A DNA stretch of 64,000 bases from Rhabdornis inornatus (Eukaryota; Chordata; Aves; Passeriformes; Rhabdornithidae). The DNA is taken from positions 434,001 through 498,000 of the forward strand of contig VWZS01002237.1 in the NCBI GenBank assembly GCA_013397075.1. The letters run 5' to 3'. The stretch's first letter is position 1; the number at the start of each line of letters is the position of its first letter. Of this stretch, positions 29,201 through 38,810 are shown one piece after another. The notes beneath the pieces are model-generated. The model made no database searches and was not told the origin of the DNA. It was given only the letters and a program-made list of their open reading frames with translations. The translations under genes and the position numbers were made by a program.

Positions 29201-32200
29201 AGCTGATACCTGGACAGGAGGAAAGGAAAGCAAAGAATTTACTTATAGCATATAGTAATTTTGCTCCCGACACAACATGCAAAAAAGCACTTGTATCTTT
29301 CATCTAGTAGGTCTACATATGCAAATCTTACAGAACCTAAGTTTGCATTAAAACAGCTTACAGCAGAGACACTTGTAAGAGCACAAAAAAGGAAGTAATA
29401 TTTTAAAAAAATTAACTCTGAAATGTAACACTATTCACACAACTTTTTACAGTGAGGACCCTCAGAAATTACCAACACTACAGTCACAGTAAGATGACAC
29501 ACACAGTAAGAAAGAGAATCTGTTCCAGCGCACCTTTTGCTTCCCAGGTTGCACATCTCTGCCCCTTTTGCCATCCCTTCTGCACAGAAGGCAACAATCA
29601 TGTGACCTCAATCACCAATCTGACAGTGAAAAAAACCCATTGGTTTTTTTGGTGCACCATCTGCCTCTCAGATCAATACCCACAAGCGAATACCCCACAG
29701 CCACGTGACAGCCAAGCTCCTCCACTACATCCTTCCTGAACCTGGCATCCTCTTGTAGAGAGACCAAGGCAAAGAAGGCAACCTGCTGAGTGTTAAGTGA
29801 AATCACGCCCTCAGTCCCTCTCTTCTAGCTGCACATGAACCAATTTTACATGACTGTCTGGCCCTTCTGCTTTCCAGACACTTTACCAGAAGTCAGCAGC
29901 ACCCAAGATGCACAGGTACACCTTAAAGTACCATCCCCAGTTCTTCACTGGTGCTGCCAAAACAATCCAGCTTAGCTGGAATGCCTTTGTTAGCAGGATT
30001 TTTCCTACTTCAGCCACTTTAATTTTGATTAGGTAGTCAAACGTACTTAATGTCACACTAGCAAGTTTCATGTTGCAGACATTCCTAGTTGAGGGAGGGC
30101 AAGAGAGAGATGTCAGGAGATGAGAACAGTAATTTTTAGCTGAATCAGCCGCAATACTAATGCAGATTTTTACTTGCAGCAACAATAAAAGCAAAATACT
30201 TGGGGAAGAAAATGCTTAAGGTAATATTGGTATCACCACCAAGAACTGATTGGTTACATAATTCCATTAGCTCTTCTATAAATTACCCTATGAACACGGG
30301 AAGACAGAAACACCAAAACTTCATTAGTGAATTGTCAGGATGTAACAGTAACCCTTGAAAAGCCCCACTTTGTTCATTATTTACACCTTGTTGATCTTTG
30401 AAAACTAACCTGTAGCAGGGCTGCACAAACACAGATGCTCAAGGCTGCTATGAAACCCACTGCAAACTACTGGTTTACACTACAACAACCCTGCTAATAG
30501 TTAAGAACCAAGTACAATAAATCCCACATCAGCTGAGGGAGCAATATAAAGCAAGTATTTCTGCTGCAACACAACAGTGGTTTGGAGCAAGACTTCACTG
30601 TGACAAAACCACCACTATTTCTGCTGAAATCACCAAGGAAAAAATGGAAGTCATTACTGGGGAAAAGACTAATGTACAGCTTTGAGCTAAACAGCTAAAC
30701 TGCAATTGATTCCCAGCAACTTTTCCTCCTTGGTAACTCTCAATTAACTAGAACAGAAGGACCCAGCAAGTGAGAACACACCATTTCTACAACAGACCTC
30801 AAGCACGTGTCTGACTAGGCATCATACATTTCCTTACAGCACTAATGTACTTACTAGCAAATTTTAGTTTAACAGAAAAATTTTAGCAGAATTTTCTCCT
30901 TCTCAAGATCCGGAAGCTACCAGAGTCGGTTCTGCAAATTATTACTACTTTGGCACTTTTCTCAAAATTCTCCTATATTCCTGGGAAGAAGCTTCTATAT
31001 GTGCTTAATATATTTACAACAGAAAGACGAAGTCACAGAAAAATCTAACAAAAGCTTATTGGAAGAGTGGTGAGATATTGAGGCACCTTTTGGCTGATTA
31101 GAACAACATGGTAAATTTCTAAAAGAAGAAATTGTCAAAATTTATTCAAGAATAAATTAAGCAGAATGCAAAGTACTATTCATTGTATCTTTTTATAGCA
31201 AGTAGTGATAAGCACTATTGAGACATATTTAAATGATCTAAGGAAGCAATTTTTCTTCCACAAGTTATACCAACCAGAAATAAGTATTAAAAAAATAAAT
31301 AAAATGGAGCTCTTAGAAAAGTTTTGGCAGTTCTTCATGTTCTCATCTCAAAAAAAAAAAAAAAACCTCAGAACTTTCTGTTCTTTTTTACTAGCAAATT
31401 TGAAAACAGAGAAGGCTTAACTAATTTTTCCATCCTGGATTATTGTAAGTTTTCATAAAAATTTGAACTATGATGTAACAGCATTTAAAGTATATTAATC
31501 TCTGAGTTTTCCCCCAATTAATTATGTGATTAAAACTATGCCATATTTTATTTCAAAAGAAAAAAAAAGCCTACTTAATTCTAGCTCTATAATGTGCAAT
31601 AAAGTGTGAAAGTGTTGATGGTTTTGCTAGGTTTCCACATCTATGTTTAAGCCTGCCAAGTGAGGCTGCAAATGGATCAAAGGTTAGAACTGTAGAAACA
31701 GGAGCTAAGAGAGCTTCACCCAGCCCAGCTAGTATCCAGCTCTCTCCACTTAACAACCAATGTTAAAACATTCATTGATTCCAGACCCCATACTTCTCCA
31801 TTAGTGCCATTTTTTCAACCTCAACTATATCCTAGCTCATATTTGGGAATTTGAACTGATACATCTATTTTTTTTAAAGTAAGAATCTCTGAAATATGTT
31901 TTCCTCACTAATGATGTTTGAGCACTACATAGTACAGTATCAATCCAAAGGGTAAGTGCTGCAATTAAGCTCTTGGCACCTGCACAGATCAGATACCAAG
32001 GTCTCAAGACACACGCCAGTACAGTAAAGTACATTTAATTAAGAACTATTTATGAAAAATCTGTACTAACACATCTGCATAGATTTTCTGGAAAACTTAA
32101 GCTACACCAAGAAAAGTTACATACTACTGGGAAAAGTGTTAGGCTGCTAGGTTCAACTATAAACATACATAACAGCGATAAACTGGGAAATGCACAGACC

Positions 32201-35200
32201 TGTGATAAAAGATAAAAATAACTATAACAGCATTCTTCCCCCACACTCTATTCTTCTAGCAGAAAGTTCCATTCCTAGATAAGAAAAAGCTAAGAGCTGG
32301 TTATGATCCCAAAGTTTCAGTTCATCATTTAGATAAAGTCAAAGTCTACCAGAACTCTGAAGGTGAAGCATTGAAAGTTAAATAGGTATTCAATGGAAGC
32401 TGGTGTCTAAGCACAGCATGCTGGACTTCATGTCTGTGACGTTTGTAAAATCTGTGCAATGCAATGGGACTTCAGTACTCTGCACTATTTGGAGCATCCC
32501 AAAAGCTCAGTCATCAGATCATGGAGAGCTCTACAGTGAGGCCAGGAAGTAGTAGAGGCATGAATAACTGGGGCCTTGTTATCACTTACTGAATGGATGT
32601 TCTACAGCCAAGATGGTAAAAACCTTTACAAATACTGCTCTCAGGAAAAGCGAAAGCAAGTAAACCAGCACCACAAGTAAGCCGAGGGCAGAATAAACTG
32701 TACATTCACACCACATTAGAAAGCAACACATGACACTCAGGACCACTGAGTATCGGCAGGACACAGAAGGAACAGAACTAATTTCCTCCTTCTACCCTAA
32801 GATTGCAAGAGACGTTCATCAGCACAATAGTTACATCCCATCTTGTCTGGCTCCAGAATAAACCTGATTTGGTTTCATGACAAATTAATGTGACTTTACA
32901 CACAGACTTCTTGGACTGGACACAAGTGAACATTTGACAATTCAGTAACACTAAAATTCAGATGTTAAAGGCAAACCTTCTCATTTGGTTTTATGTTTGC
33001 AGTAAGCCAAGAGTAAGCATGGGATCTTTTTTAACTCTTTAAATAAATAAGCTTCTAAGTTATTTTTTAAAATTCAAAAATTATTTAGTTATTAAATTAC
33101 AGACAAAGCATAGCATCAGTGCAGTTAACATCTGAGAGAAGAATAAAACTGAAGGAAAGTAACAGTTCTGCAAACATAATTATTGTAGACAATAGCAAAT
33201 CCAACCACGCAACTGAAGAAATGAGCTGAGATTCCTGTGCTGACAGAGGTCAACACACTATTAACTAGGAGTAGGTACTATGAAAAATTGTCTTCTAAAT
33301 CTATTTTAGATGCAGTTTAAAAGGATGGTTTGTATATAATTCAAGAAATGTGGTTGTCATGGAAGCCAAATCTTTATAAGCCTCTAAAAATCCCAATTAG
33401 CTCCCTGAAGTAAGAGTTACTGCATATCCCTTATGCTTTCCTTTAAATTCAGTAGATTTGTTTTCATCACAGCACAGTTTGCATTCCACAAAGGTCAATA
33501 TCGCTAGCTTACATAATAGTAAAACCAACCTTGACACAGACAGCACTAATTAACAGACATAAAAGCAACCCAAGCAGCCACACAACACAGACTAATCCTT
33601 ACTGCTACAAATGCCAAAGACATCTCAACTAGCACTGCATGTGTGTTTCTGCGTAGGTGGAGCAATCAGTCATTCATTCCAATCTTGCACATGTAAACAA
33701 GAAAATGCAATACATGTAGAATAGAGATTACATCTTACCTCATTTAAATACATGAAGGGGAAAAAAAACTATGGCAAAGCTCTATATACTTAAAATCATT
33801 TTTCCCACTGAAGCTATGATCTTAAGTTAACAAAATAAACTCTTTCACTGCTCATATACTATCAGCAATACAGACAGTTTGACAAGCTGGAAAATATGTT
33901 GAGCACAATTCATGACATAACCTCAGGCTTCCCCCAAACCACAGATGCTGCAGACTGCCAGCTCAATTCACTGTTATCCTAGAGACAACAAATCTGATAG
34001 ACAAACGACTGAAAAGTTCCCCAGCAAGGAGGAAGCCTGCACATAATTCACAATTCTGTCCCACTTTATTCACAGCCTTGGTCCTTCCTTCACCCCTTGC
34101 ACTGGATGCATGTCAGGAGAAAAGAGGGCTACAAGTAATCAAGGCACAAGTCAGGGTAGCCCCATGGCTCTTCATGCCTTTGCAGTGCCTCCAAACAAAA
34201 GACAAAGCCCCAACAAAGGACACGCTTAAGGCCTCATTTTTCTCTACAGTGGATTTTGTGCCAGAAAATTCTTGGGAAAGCCTAAAATTGGGCTTGGGAA
34301 ATTTAAAGCCTGTAGGTAATAATCAAGAAGCACCAAATACATCTGTTTTAACTAGCAATCTAAATTATCGAAGTGGAAACATCTTATCTTGAAAACTTTT
34401 CACTTGTTTTAAGGATTGATACTTAAATGTGAATTCTTCACAAAGCTTTCCAGTATTATCTTTTCACTTATCCATAACCACTGCATGCTATCCAGGGTCA
34501 AACTGCAATTTTATCTCAACATCAACATCTGCTCATACATTCCCTGAGAATTTTTCAGTTCAGAGCTACCCACCCTCTTTCCCCCCACCAAAGCGTGTTT
34601 CAAGAAAGAAAGGAAGACCTGGAGAAAATAGTGTGCTTTTGGAGAGGGATTCACAATCAAATGCTTTTGACTAAGGACCGTGTAATTCAAAAAAAGCCAT
34701 AAATATATTTTATGTTTGCCTTCAGTTTATAAAATGTACCATTGCATTTATATTCTAACAAAAGACAGACTCCTCACACAAAGCAAAGCAGATTTCTCAC
34801 ACAAGGCAGTCTCAAAACAACAAATCAATAAGCTTTGTTTATTAAACAAATGTAGGTGTATTGCTAAGCCAGAATAAGTGAATATTTCTCCACCAGAACT
34901 AAAGTTAACTTAAAGAGAATGCATTATAGCAATGCACTTTAGCCAGAGCTCTTTATCATAAGAACACAGTCACACTCTACAAACAGGATTAAAAGCAATC
35001 TGCCATCAAATGGATTTCAAACGCCTAAGCCAGTGCAAAATAAACCAATTTCAACAAGATTCTGACCTCACAGCCCCAAGAATAAACACCTAATGATGAC
35101 CCCAAAATTGAAATCAAAAGTAATCATGTTTGAAAAAGCTTCAGATACTTTACTTGTATTACATTTAAGTAAAAGCAAGTGCTGCAGAAAGCCAGAGAAG

Positions 35201-36880
35201 CAGGTGTGAAGTTGAGACACAAAGTACACACAGAAGTGAATCACAGTGGATGGAGTACATGCATTACCCTACACAAATTAAGGCTACCTAATTGTTTTGA
35301 GACATCCCCTTCCCACCCACCAGCTCACTCTGAAATAGCTAATTCAATTTTCATTTGCTGGGTAAAATTGTCACCACATTATCCACACCCACATCCGACT
35401 CATATAAACTGTCCTGTAATAAGCAGAATCCAGCAGAGGTCAGAAATGGCCCTGCACAGGAAATGCCTGGGTGTTTTCCATTCAGGCTCTGAAGACTACT
35501 CTTACATATGAAGACAGCCCAGGTCTAGGGGCATTCTGTTTTACAAACTTTATTTTAAATCATTTTCTGCTTAACCTGCGATATTAGTCTTCAAAGAGTC
35601 CTTTGAAAAGGAAGCTTACTAATTCAGTTGCCTTATAGCATTTGTATTTCATAGTGTTTGTTAAATTTGCCAAAATCAGAAGATATATAAAATTAGTAAT
35701 TCTCATGACAGAAAAACAAATCGTTAACGCACATTAATGAACACTCAAAGGCATTGTTCAATCCCATAGCCTTGACCCACACAGGAGCACATGACCACTT
35801 CCTTTTTATTCCATCAGTACAAAACAGCAGCTCGCAATATTCAAGAACGAGCTCAGCAACACAACAGCAGATTTTTTGCACAGCACACCTGGAACACAAT
35901 GCACCTTACTACTGCCTTACGGTACTAATGGATCACACAAGCGTTTTAAAAAAGTTTCCTGAATGCCTCCTAGTGAGAGGTGAAGTGCTTCAACAGGATG
36001 TTATTTAAAAATGAGAAATAATTGCCACGGAATTAATAACTTGGACTTATGCAATACTTCTGCAGCCAGCTGGAAACACTAAACCATAAAGTAATTTGCA
36101 TCCCCATCTCTCAGCAGGGCACAGATGGAGACTTGCAAAAAACCAATCTGCAGGTCAGCACATTCAGGAGGTGACAACAGTTGCAGAAAGCTTTGAGGCA
36201 TCGCAACACTTCTTTGTGAACGCTTTTTCTTTTTAACTCTATCTTCTTACAACTATCGATTGCAATGCTGCCAGCAGCGATACTCCATGACCCTGCTGTT
36301 TTACCGGTACGCCAAAGAGAACCCCATTTTAATCACGGCTGCCATAAACACGAGACAGCCTTCCAAGAGGGCAGCGCTTTTATCGCTGCAGTTCACAAGT
36401 CAAGGAGCACAGGTCACGCTCCGTCAGCCTCCCGCGGGCTCCAGCTGCTGCTCCCTCTCCGCTCTGCAGCCTCCGCACCTCCGGCCCGACCCCGACAGCC
36501 GGGCGGCCAGTGCCCCGACACACCCGCCCGCACTGCTACGAGGCTGGGGGCAAAGGAAACTATTTGCTTTTAATTGCAAAGCGCCCACAAAACACTGCCT
36601 TACCCACCGCAGCCACTAGAGATTTCTTATCGAAGCACCTCTCGCTCCGTAGGCGCTCTGCAGAAGCAGCAGCAGCCGCAGGTTCTGCAGCGCGGAGGGG
36701 TCGGGCGCGGGTGGCAGAGCGTGCACCCCCAGCACCGGCGCTCGCAGCCCCCGCCCGGCATCGCTCCCTGCACGGAGCTCCCTGTGAGGCAGCGCTGGGT
36801 ACTGACCTCCCCGGCGGCGACGGCGGCGGCTCCTCCATGGCGGCGGCGGCGGCACAGACCAGCGCGGTGGCGTCTCTCAT
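2111..36880 (-). CDS. MAP3K4: MAP3K4 (MEKK4), exons 1-12, 5' part of the gene
   Basis: The product is mitogen-activated protein kinase kinase kinase 4, a cytoplasmic Ser/Thr kinase that activates MKK3/6 and MKK4/7, and so p38 and JNK, after binding GADD45 proteins. Exons read from the sequence (minus strand): 36807-36880, 23584-23774, 18197-19578, 14162-14404, 9979-10125, 8653-8810, 8208-8324, 7695-7794, 7525-7608, 5228-5494, 3262-3411, 2111-2272. All introns are GT-AG. The exon phases add up to 1025 uninterrupted codons, which is strong internal support. Segments such as STPRQMKRMSTKHQ, RTTERDHKKNVQCSFMLDSV and SFEPAFLVLCRVLLNVIHEC match vertebrate MEKK4 as I know it. The human protein is about 1600 residues; the rest, including the C-terminal kinase domain, lies beyond the left edge. 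I found no next exon in 1-2110. Identity is close to certain; individual exon edges are inferred by eye. Confidence 0.96.
2273..3261 (-). other. MAP3K4 intron 11
   Basis: 989 bp, holding the A/C-rich stretch at 2520-2820 and otherwise plain AT-rich sequence. Confidence 0.85.
2520..2820. repeat. A/C-rich low-complexity stretch
   Basis: Dense CAAA, CCAA and ACAAAC runs on the plus strand within MAP3K4 intron 11. An older (AAAC)n-type microsatellite or a decayed A-rich tail is possible. No coding content is supported. Confidence 0.6.
3262..3411 (-). CDS. MAP3K4: MAP3K4 exon 11
   Basis: Has 150 bp, 50 codons, phase 0/0, residues 922-971. It starts VDNLLLVVIQSAHL and continues QRKAFQQSIEGLISL and SSQPIIAKALQQLK. 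Acceptor ATTCTAG; donor CTAAAG/GTAAGC. Confidence 0.96.
3412..5227 (-). other. MAP3K4 intron 10
   Basis: 1.8 kb of AT-rich sequence. Open frames here (for example 4348-4818) have no splice context or recognisable content. Confidence 0.85.
5228..5494 (-). CDS. MAP3K4: MAP3K4 exon 10
   Basis: Has 267 bp, 89 codons, phase 0/0, residues 833-921. It begins VQIPGLESLQVFVPGSIAGE, contains LLNAAAGKDCSKDSDE, and ends VPQVETVDTLRTMQ. Acceptor TTTTCTACAG; donor CAG/GTGGGT. Confidence 0.96.
5495..7524 (-). other. MAP3K4 intron 9
   Basis: 2.0 kb of AT-rich unique sequence in which I see no repeat or exon. Confidence 0.85.
7525..7608 (-). CDS. MAP3K4: MAP3K4 exon 9
   Basis: Has 84 bp, 28 codons, phase 0/0: DLEIAAEFALSAPVRDLLNA followed by LKTKEYVK. 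Acceptor ATTTGTAG; donor GTGAAG/GTAAAT. Conserved with the DLEIAAEF...VRDLLD block of mammalian MEKK4. Confidence 0.95.
7695..7794 (-). CDS. MAP3K4: MAP3K4 exon 8
   Basis: Has 100 bp, entering with one base of Arg and ending in phase 0. Encodes SVIETSRALKELFHEARERA and KALGFAKMLRK. Acceptor ATGTTTCAG; donor AAG/GTAAGT. It is followed by an intron of only 86 bp. Confidence 0.95.
7795..8207 (-). other. MAP3K4 intron 7
   Basis: 413 bp of AT-rich sequence; nothing recognisable. Intron 6 (8325-8652, 328 bp) is similar. Intron 8 (7609-7694) is only 86 bp, near the lower limit for vertebrate introns. Confidence 0.85.
8208..8324 (-). CDS. MAP3K4: MAP3K4 exon 7
   Basis: Has 117 bp, phase 2/2, encoding DIAGMLLKSTG, then a variable serine/acidic stretch, then SDEI. 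Acceptor TTGCTACAG; donor ATCAG/GTATTA. The junction with exon 8 gives Arg-Arg where I recall Ile-Arg in the human protein, a small difference. Confidence 0.93.
8653..8810 (-). CDS. MAP3K4: MAP3K4 exon 6
   Basis: Has 158 bp. It starts VYFDYMRSWIQML and ends at KLF plus two bases (TG) of a Cys codon finished by exon 7. Acceptor CTTGCTCAG; donor TTTTG/GTAGGT. Contains LLEEEWNFTKEIT and IRGGEAQAGK, both conserved in MEKK4. Confidence 0.95.
8811..9978 (-). other. MAP3K4 intron 5
   Basis: 1.2 kb, AT-rich, with the CR1 fragment at 9478-9560; nothing else seen. Confidence 0.85.
9478..9560 (-). mobile_element. CR1 LINE 3'-end fragment
   Basis: ATCATAGAATCATGGAATG followed by AGGTTGAAAAGGATCTTAG and CAGTTCCAACCCC is the reverse complement of a CR1 3' terminus. 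It lies in MAP3K4 intron 5 in the same orientation as the gene. Confidence 0.85.
9979..10125 (-). CDS. MAP3K4: MAP3K4 exon 5
   Basis: Has 147 bp, 49 codons, phase 0/0, residues 631-679. It encodes LVRECKEVLKGGLLMKQYYQ through DLHKMLM. Acceptor TTCTCTTGCAG; donor ATG/GTGAGT. A few residues differ from the human protein near the middle (DDLQKIDCNIDSF), as expected between birds and mammals. Confidence 0.96.
12115..12220 (+). mobile_element. CR1 LINE fragment, diverged
   Basis: TTGTTCAGCCTTGAAAAGAG and the following GGGGAATTTAATCACAGATT resemble the CR1 3' coding region (FSLEKR block). It is a short diverged piece in MAP3K4 intron 4. Confidence 0.55.
12530..12780 (-). mobile_element. CR1 LINE fragment
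   Basis: GAGGTCCCCTCTCAGCTGTC, CTTCTCAAGGCTGCACAGCC, CTCAGCCTTTCCTCACAGG and the following CCTCCACTGGACCCAGTTCA are the reverse complement of the CR1 3' coding part. It lies within MAP3K4 intron 4, near the opposite-strand fragment at 12.1 kb. Confidence 0.8.
14162..14404 (-). CDS. MAP3K4: MAP3K4 exon 4
   Basis: Has 243 bp, phase 0 at both ends, residues 550-630. It begins FSEFPDPM and contains WEELKSMDLPSFEPAFLVL and LRLEQRPAGEPSLLSIKQ. The acceptor is TTCTACAG and the donor CAG/GTTTGC, the weakest donor in the set though it keeps G at +5. The region belongs to the long helical regulatory body of MEKK4, with no named catalytic motif. Confidence 0.96.
14405..18196 (-). other. MAP3K4 intron 3
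   Basis: 3.8 kb, strongly AT-rich, with the homopolymer cluster near 16.4 kb; no repeats of known family recognised. Confidence 0.85.
16399..16434. repeat. Homopolymer cluster (A9, C8, A10)
   Basis: Runs of A, then CCAAA, C8, and A again within MAP3K4 intron 3. Similar short A runs occur near 22300, 26995-27015 and 31350, and a T run at 61488-61508. They look like simple slippage-prone sequence. Confidence 0.8.
18197..19578 (-). CDS. MAP3K4: MAP3K4 exon 3, large exon with the GADD45-binding region
   Basis: Has 1382 bp and encodes residues 89-549. Acceptor TTTGCTTACAG; donor CTGGAG/GTAGGT. Conserved blocks include RTTERDHKKNVQCSFMLDSV, the segment around residues 186-215 containing DRLKFFETLRLLLKL, and the predicted helical stretch KRIMELLEYIEALYPSLQAL. 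In human MEKK4 the GADD45-binding site lies in about residues 147-250, which falls within this exon. A Ser/Asp/Glu-rich linker (around ESDGEEQISEENVEE) is the most divergent part. The open frame runs upstream of the acceptor, but that part is intron read-through and not coding. Confidence 0.97.
19579..23583 (-). other. MAP3K4 intron 2
   Basis: 4.0 kb, with the perfect palindrome at 21787-21818 and (AAAC)n/(ACA)n simple repeats near 21.93 and 22.29 kb. Confidence 0.85.
21787..21818. repeat. Perfect 32-bp palindrome (15-bp arms, 2-bp spacer)
   Basis: TCAGTAAGAGCATAC, GT, GTATGCTCTTACTGA: the arms are exact reverse complements. It lies in MAP3K4 intron 2, with no coding sequence nearby. It could form a short hairpin in RNA or a cruciform in DNA. 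Confidence 0.95.
23584..23774 (-). CDS. MAP3K4: MAP3K4 exon 2
   Basis: Has 191 bp with acceptor TTCTCTGCAG and donor AAAG/GTAGGC. It completes Arg25 (AG/A) and encodes an acidic stretch (ESDPEELSDE) and then the strongly conserved STPRQMKRMSTKHQ and GRSTLK segment. It leaves one base (G), which joins AA of exon 3 to give Glu, matching the LKEKM junction of the human protein. It is separated from exon 1 by a 13-kb first intron. Confidence 0.95.
23775..36806 (-). other. MAP3K4 intron 1 (13 kb)
   Basis: The long first intron of the gene. Contains a CR1 3' end at 25.7-25.8 kb and A-rich runs near 27.0 and 31.35 kb; otherwise unique AT-rich sequence. Regulatory elements are likely in a first intron of this size, but none can be named by eye. 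Confidence 0.8.
25735..25830 (+). mobile_element. CR1 LINE 3'-end fragment, diverged
   Basis: TTAGAGGGCTTTTTCAACCT followed by AAGTGATTCTATAATTCC is a CR1 3' terminus on the plus strand, within MAP3K4 intron 1. Confidence 0.7.
36807..36880 (-). CDS. MAP3K4: MAP3K4 coding exon 1
   Basis: Encodes residues 1-24 plus two bases of codon 25, beginning MRDATALVCAAAAAMEEPPP. Human MEKK4 also opens with an Ala-rich leader followed by MEEPPP, which supports this start. The donor is GGGAG/GTCAGT. The first ATG (36880) has a poor context (T at -3) and is preceded four bases upstream by an out-of-frame ATG. The in-frame ATG of MEEPPP at 36838 sits in an ideal GCCGCCATGG context and could be the main start. 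A (GCC)n run codes for the alanines. Confidence 0.9.
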
Positions 36881-37016
36881 GCATGCACCGGGGCCGGCAT
36901 GGCGTTGGGCCCCAGTGCGCGGTGCGGGGCTGCAGCGAGGAGCAGGAGCAGCAGGAAGAGGGCAACGGGTCCCTACCCGGCTGCAGGAGCGCGGCCGCGC
37001 AGAGCCGCCCGCGCGG

Positions 37017-37028
37017 CCGCCATCTTGG
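37017..37028 (-). promoter_or_regulatory. YY1-type motif (CAAGATGGCGG)
   Basis: The minus strand reads CCAAGATGGCGG, a full match to the AAGATGGCGGC core bound by YY1, in the orientation of MAP3K4 transcription and about 140 bp upstream of the start codon. In many CpG-island genes this element sits just downstream of the transcription start, so it may mark the start region. The ATG inside it would begin an upstream reading frame if transcribed. Function is inferred. Confidence 0.5.
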
Positions 37029-38705
37029 GAACAGCCTCCGAGGGCAGCGGCGCCGGCAGCATCGCTACGGCGCGCCAGGAGGGACCGGCCGCGCCAGAGG
37101 CGCTCGCTCCGCCGTGGCTGGGCGGGAGGTGGCTCCCCGCGCGAGTTTCCCCTTCTCGGCCGCGGGATCGGGACAGGCTGTGGGACAGCACTGCTTCCCT
37201 CGGGCACCGCGGAAATCACATCTCCGCAGTTCCCCGCGAGGGGCCGCGTTTCTCCCGAGGCGGGGCCGTGATGGGGGCGCGGCGGGCGCTGCCGCCCCCT
37301 CCCTGCCCCCGCGGCGGAGCTGTCAGGCGCTGCCTGCGGCCGCTTGCTGCGAGTGCCGTGGTCTCTGCCGCTGCTCGTTCCCACACCGCCGGCAGACAGA
37401 GAGAGAAGGGAAATGTAACTGCTGAGGGGAAGATGGTTTCCCTCAGCAGGTGCCTGCTCCCCGCAGCCGTGCCGGCCCGAAGTGCGGCGCCTGCGGGGGC
37501 TGGAGCGACCGCGGCCGGATCCAAGGGGGTGGAAGGCGTGAGACACCCTTGAGGTCCCCTTTGGGGGCGTGCATAGAATAATCTTCTATCTTTTATGCTC
37601 TGCTGCTGACAGAGTAACTTGTTTGAATTTATGAACCTGGACTTTTTAAACCGTCTAGCAGCACTGGTTATCAGCCTTGGACGGAGAACTGAAGACATAT
37701 TATCCAGTTGGAAATACAGGGAGGAAAACGTGATTTCCTGAACTGGAGGTTGGCTGGAATGTCATCATCAATATTAACACGCGTCACTGGCAGAAAAGTG
37801 CCATGGGTCTTTTAATTGTTGGGGTCGGTGAGACGGAGCCTCAGCTTCTGTGTTATGGGACTGGAAGCACAGCAACAAACCCTGGCATCAGTAATGTGTA
37901 TACAAAGCACATGCATTATTTCTGATGAGTGAAATTTGAGCTTGGACTAGAATCAGTTCTAGATTCTGCATTTATGCACCAGTTCCTTCATTAACTGTAC
38001 AAGAAATTTGCAACTTTCTAGTCTGATACCAAAATTCAGTTGTAAAGTCACTGTTCATGAAATAAAGTTGTCCACCTCTCTGTCGAATTTTAGGAAACAA
38101 ATTCAACAGTACCTCTGAAATAAAAAATATTTTAAAAGCTGAAATGCAGGATATACTTCTACTATATCATCTTAATACTATCTACTATTTATCATCTTAA
38201 TGAATGCATGCTTTAAAATGCAGGACCAGATAAATAGTATTATGTAGGAAGCCACTTCGACTGTTCTCCATAGATCAAGAAAGATGCCTGAATCACCATG
38301 ACCCTGATGATCATGACATTGAAACATCAAGATACTCCGCATTTATGTCAAGAATTAGTAGTTAAGATACCTCATGTAATGGAAAAAATGCAGTATTTAG
38401 CATGCTAAAGACTTTTGCTCGAGTACTTGGCCCCAAAACCATAAAGCAGTTCCAATGGCAGATGCATACAATGCATTCCCACTAATCTGTCATGGCGAAC
38501 GAAACTTAGAAACCATAGCTGAAGGTAAAAAAATTTAAAGTGCTAACCTAATAAATTAGTTGTCATCTCCATAAAAAACATACATTATCTAAGGAAAAGC
38601 TGCTTACATCACAGAATGCATGTGTTTTTTAGTATGATCACAAATAAGAAAGAGTCAATGTTACAGATTAAATTTGAACATTCTTTTCAAGTAGAGATCA
38701 TTGTC

Positions 38706-38810
38706 TCACACCATCTCTGCAGCTGTTTGTAGTGCAGAGACATATTTAGCAATCATGGCAAAATATTTCAGCTTCTTTGCTTCTTCAATCGAAACAGTCA
38801 GTGCAGTGGT
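38706..38810 (-). CDS. Candidate terminal exon of an unidentified upstream gene
   Basis: A good acceptor (pyrimidine-rich stretch ending GCTCCTAACAG) is followed by 34 open codons and TGA, reading TTALTVSIEEAKKLK and then YFAMIAKYVSALQTAAE. The composition looks like a soluble helical protein tail. I do not recognise it. No clear AATAAA follows on the minus strand. It lies about 1.8 kb upstream of MAP3K4 exon 1, same strand. It may be a real last exon, a pseudogene piece or chance. Confidence 0.3.
   Translation of the reverse strand, partial: TTALTVSIEEAKKLKYFAMIAKYVSALQTAAEMV

Larger units (their letters stand above)
36400..37560. promoter_or_regulatory. CpG-island promoter of MAP3K4
   Basis: This stretch of about 1.2 kb is visibly GC- and CpG-rich (many CGCG, GCGGC and CCGCC runs) in an otherwise AT-rich region, and it contains coding exon 1. 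No TATA box is evident, as usual for housekeeping CpG-island promoters. The transcription start and 5'UTR cannot be fixed by eye; I infer they lie at about 36.9-37.2 kb. Divergent transcription to the right is possible but unsupported. Several long overlapping open frames here are a by-product of GC richness. Confidence 0.85.

Noticed and set aside
36510..37552. Long overlapping open frames of 217-328 codons in the CpG island on both strands
   Set aside because: Stop codons are rare in GC-rich DNA. The products are Arg/Ala/Pro-rich in several frames at once, and only the short exon 1 segment matches a known protein.
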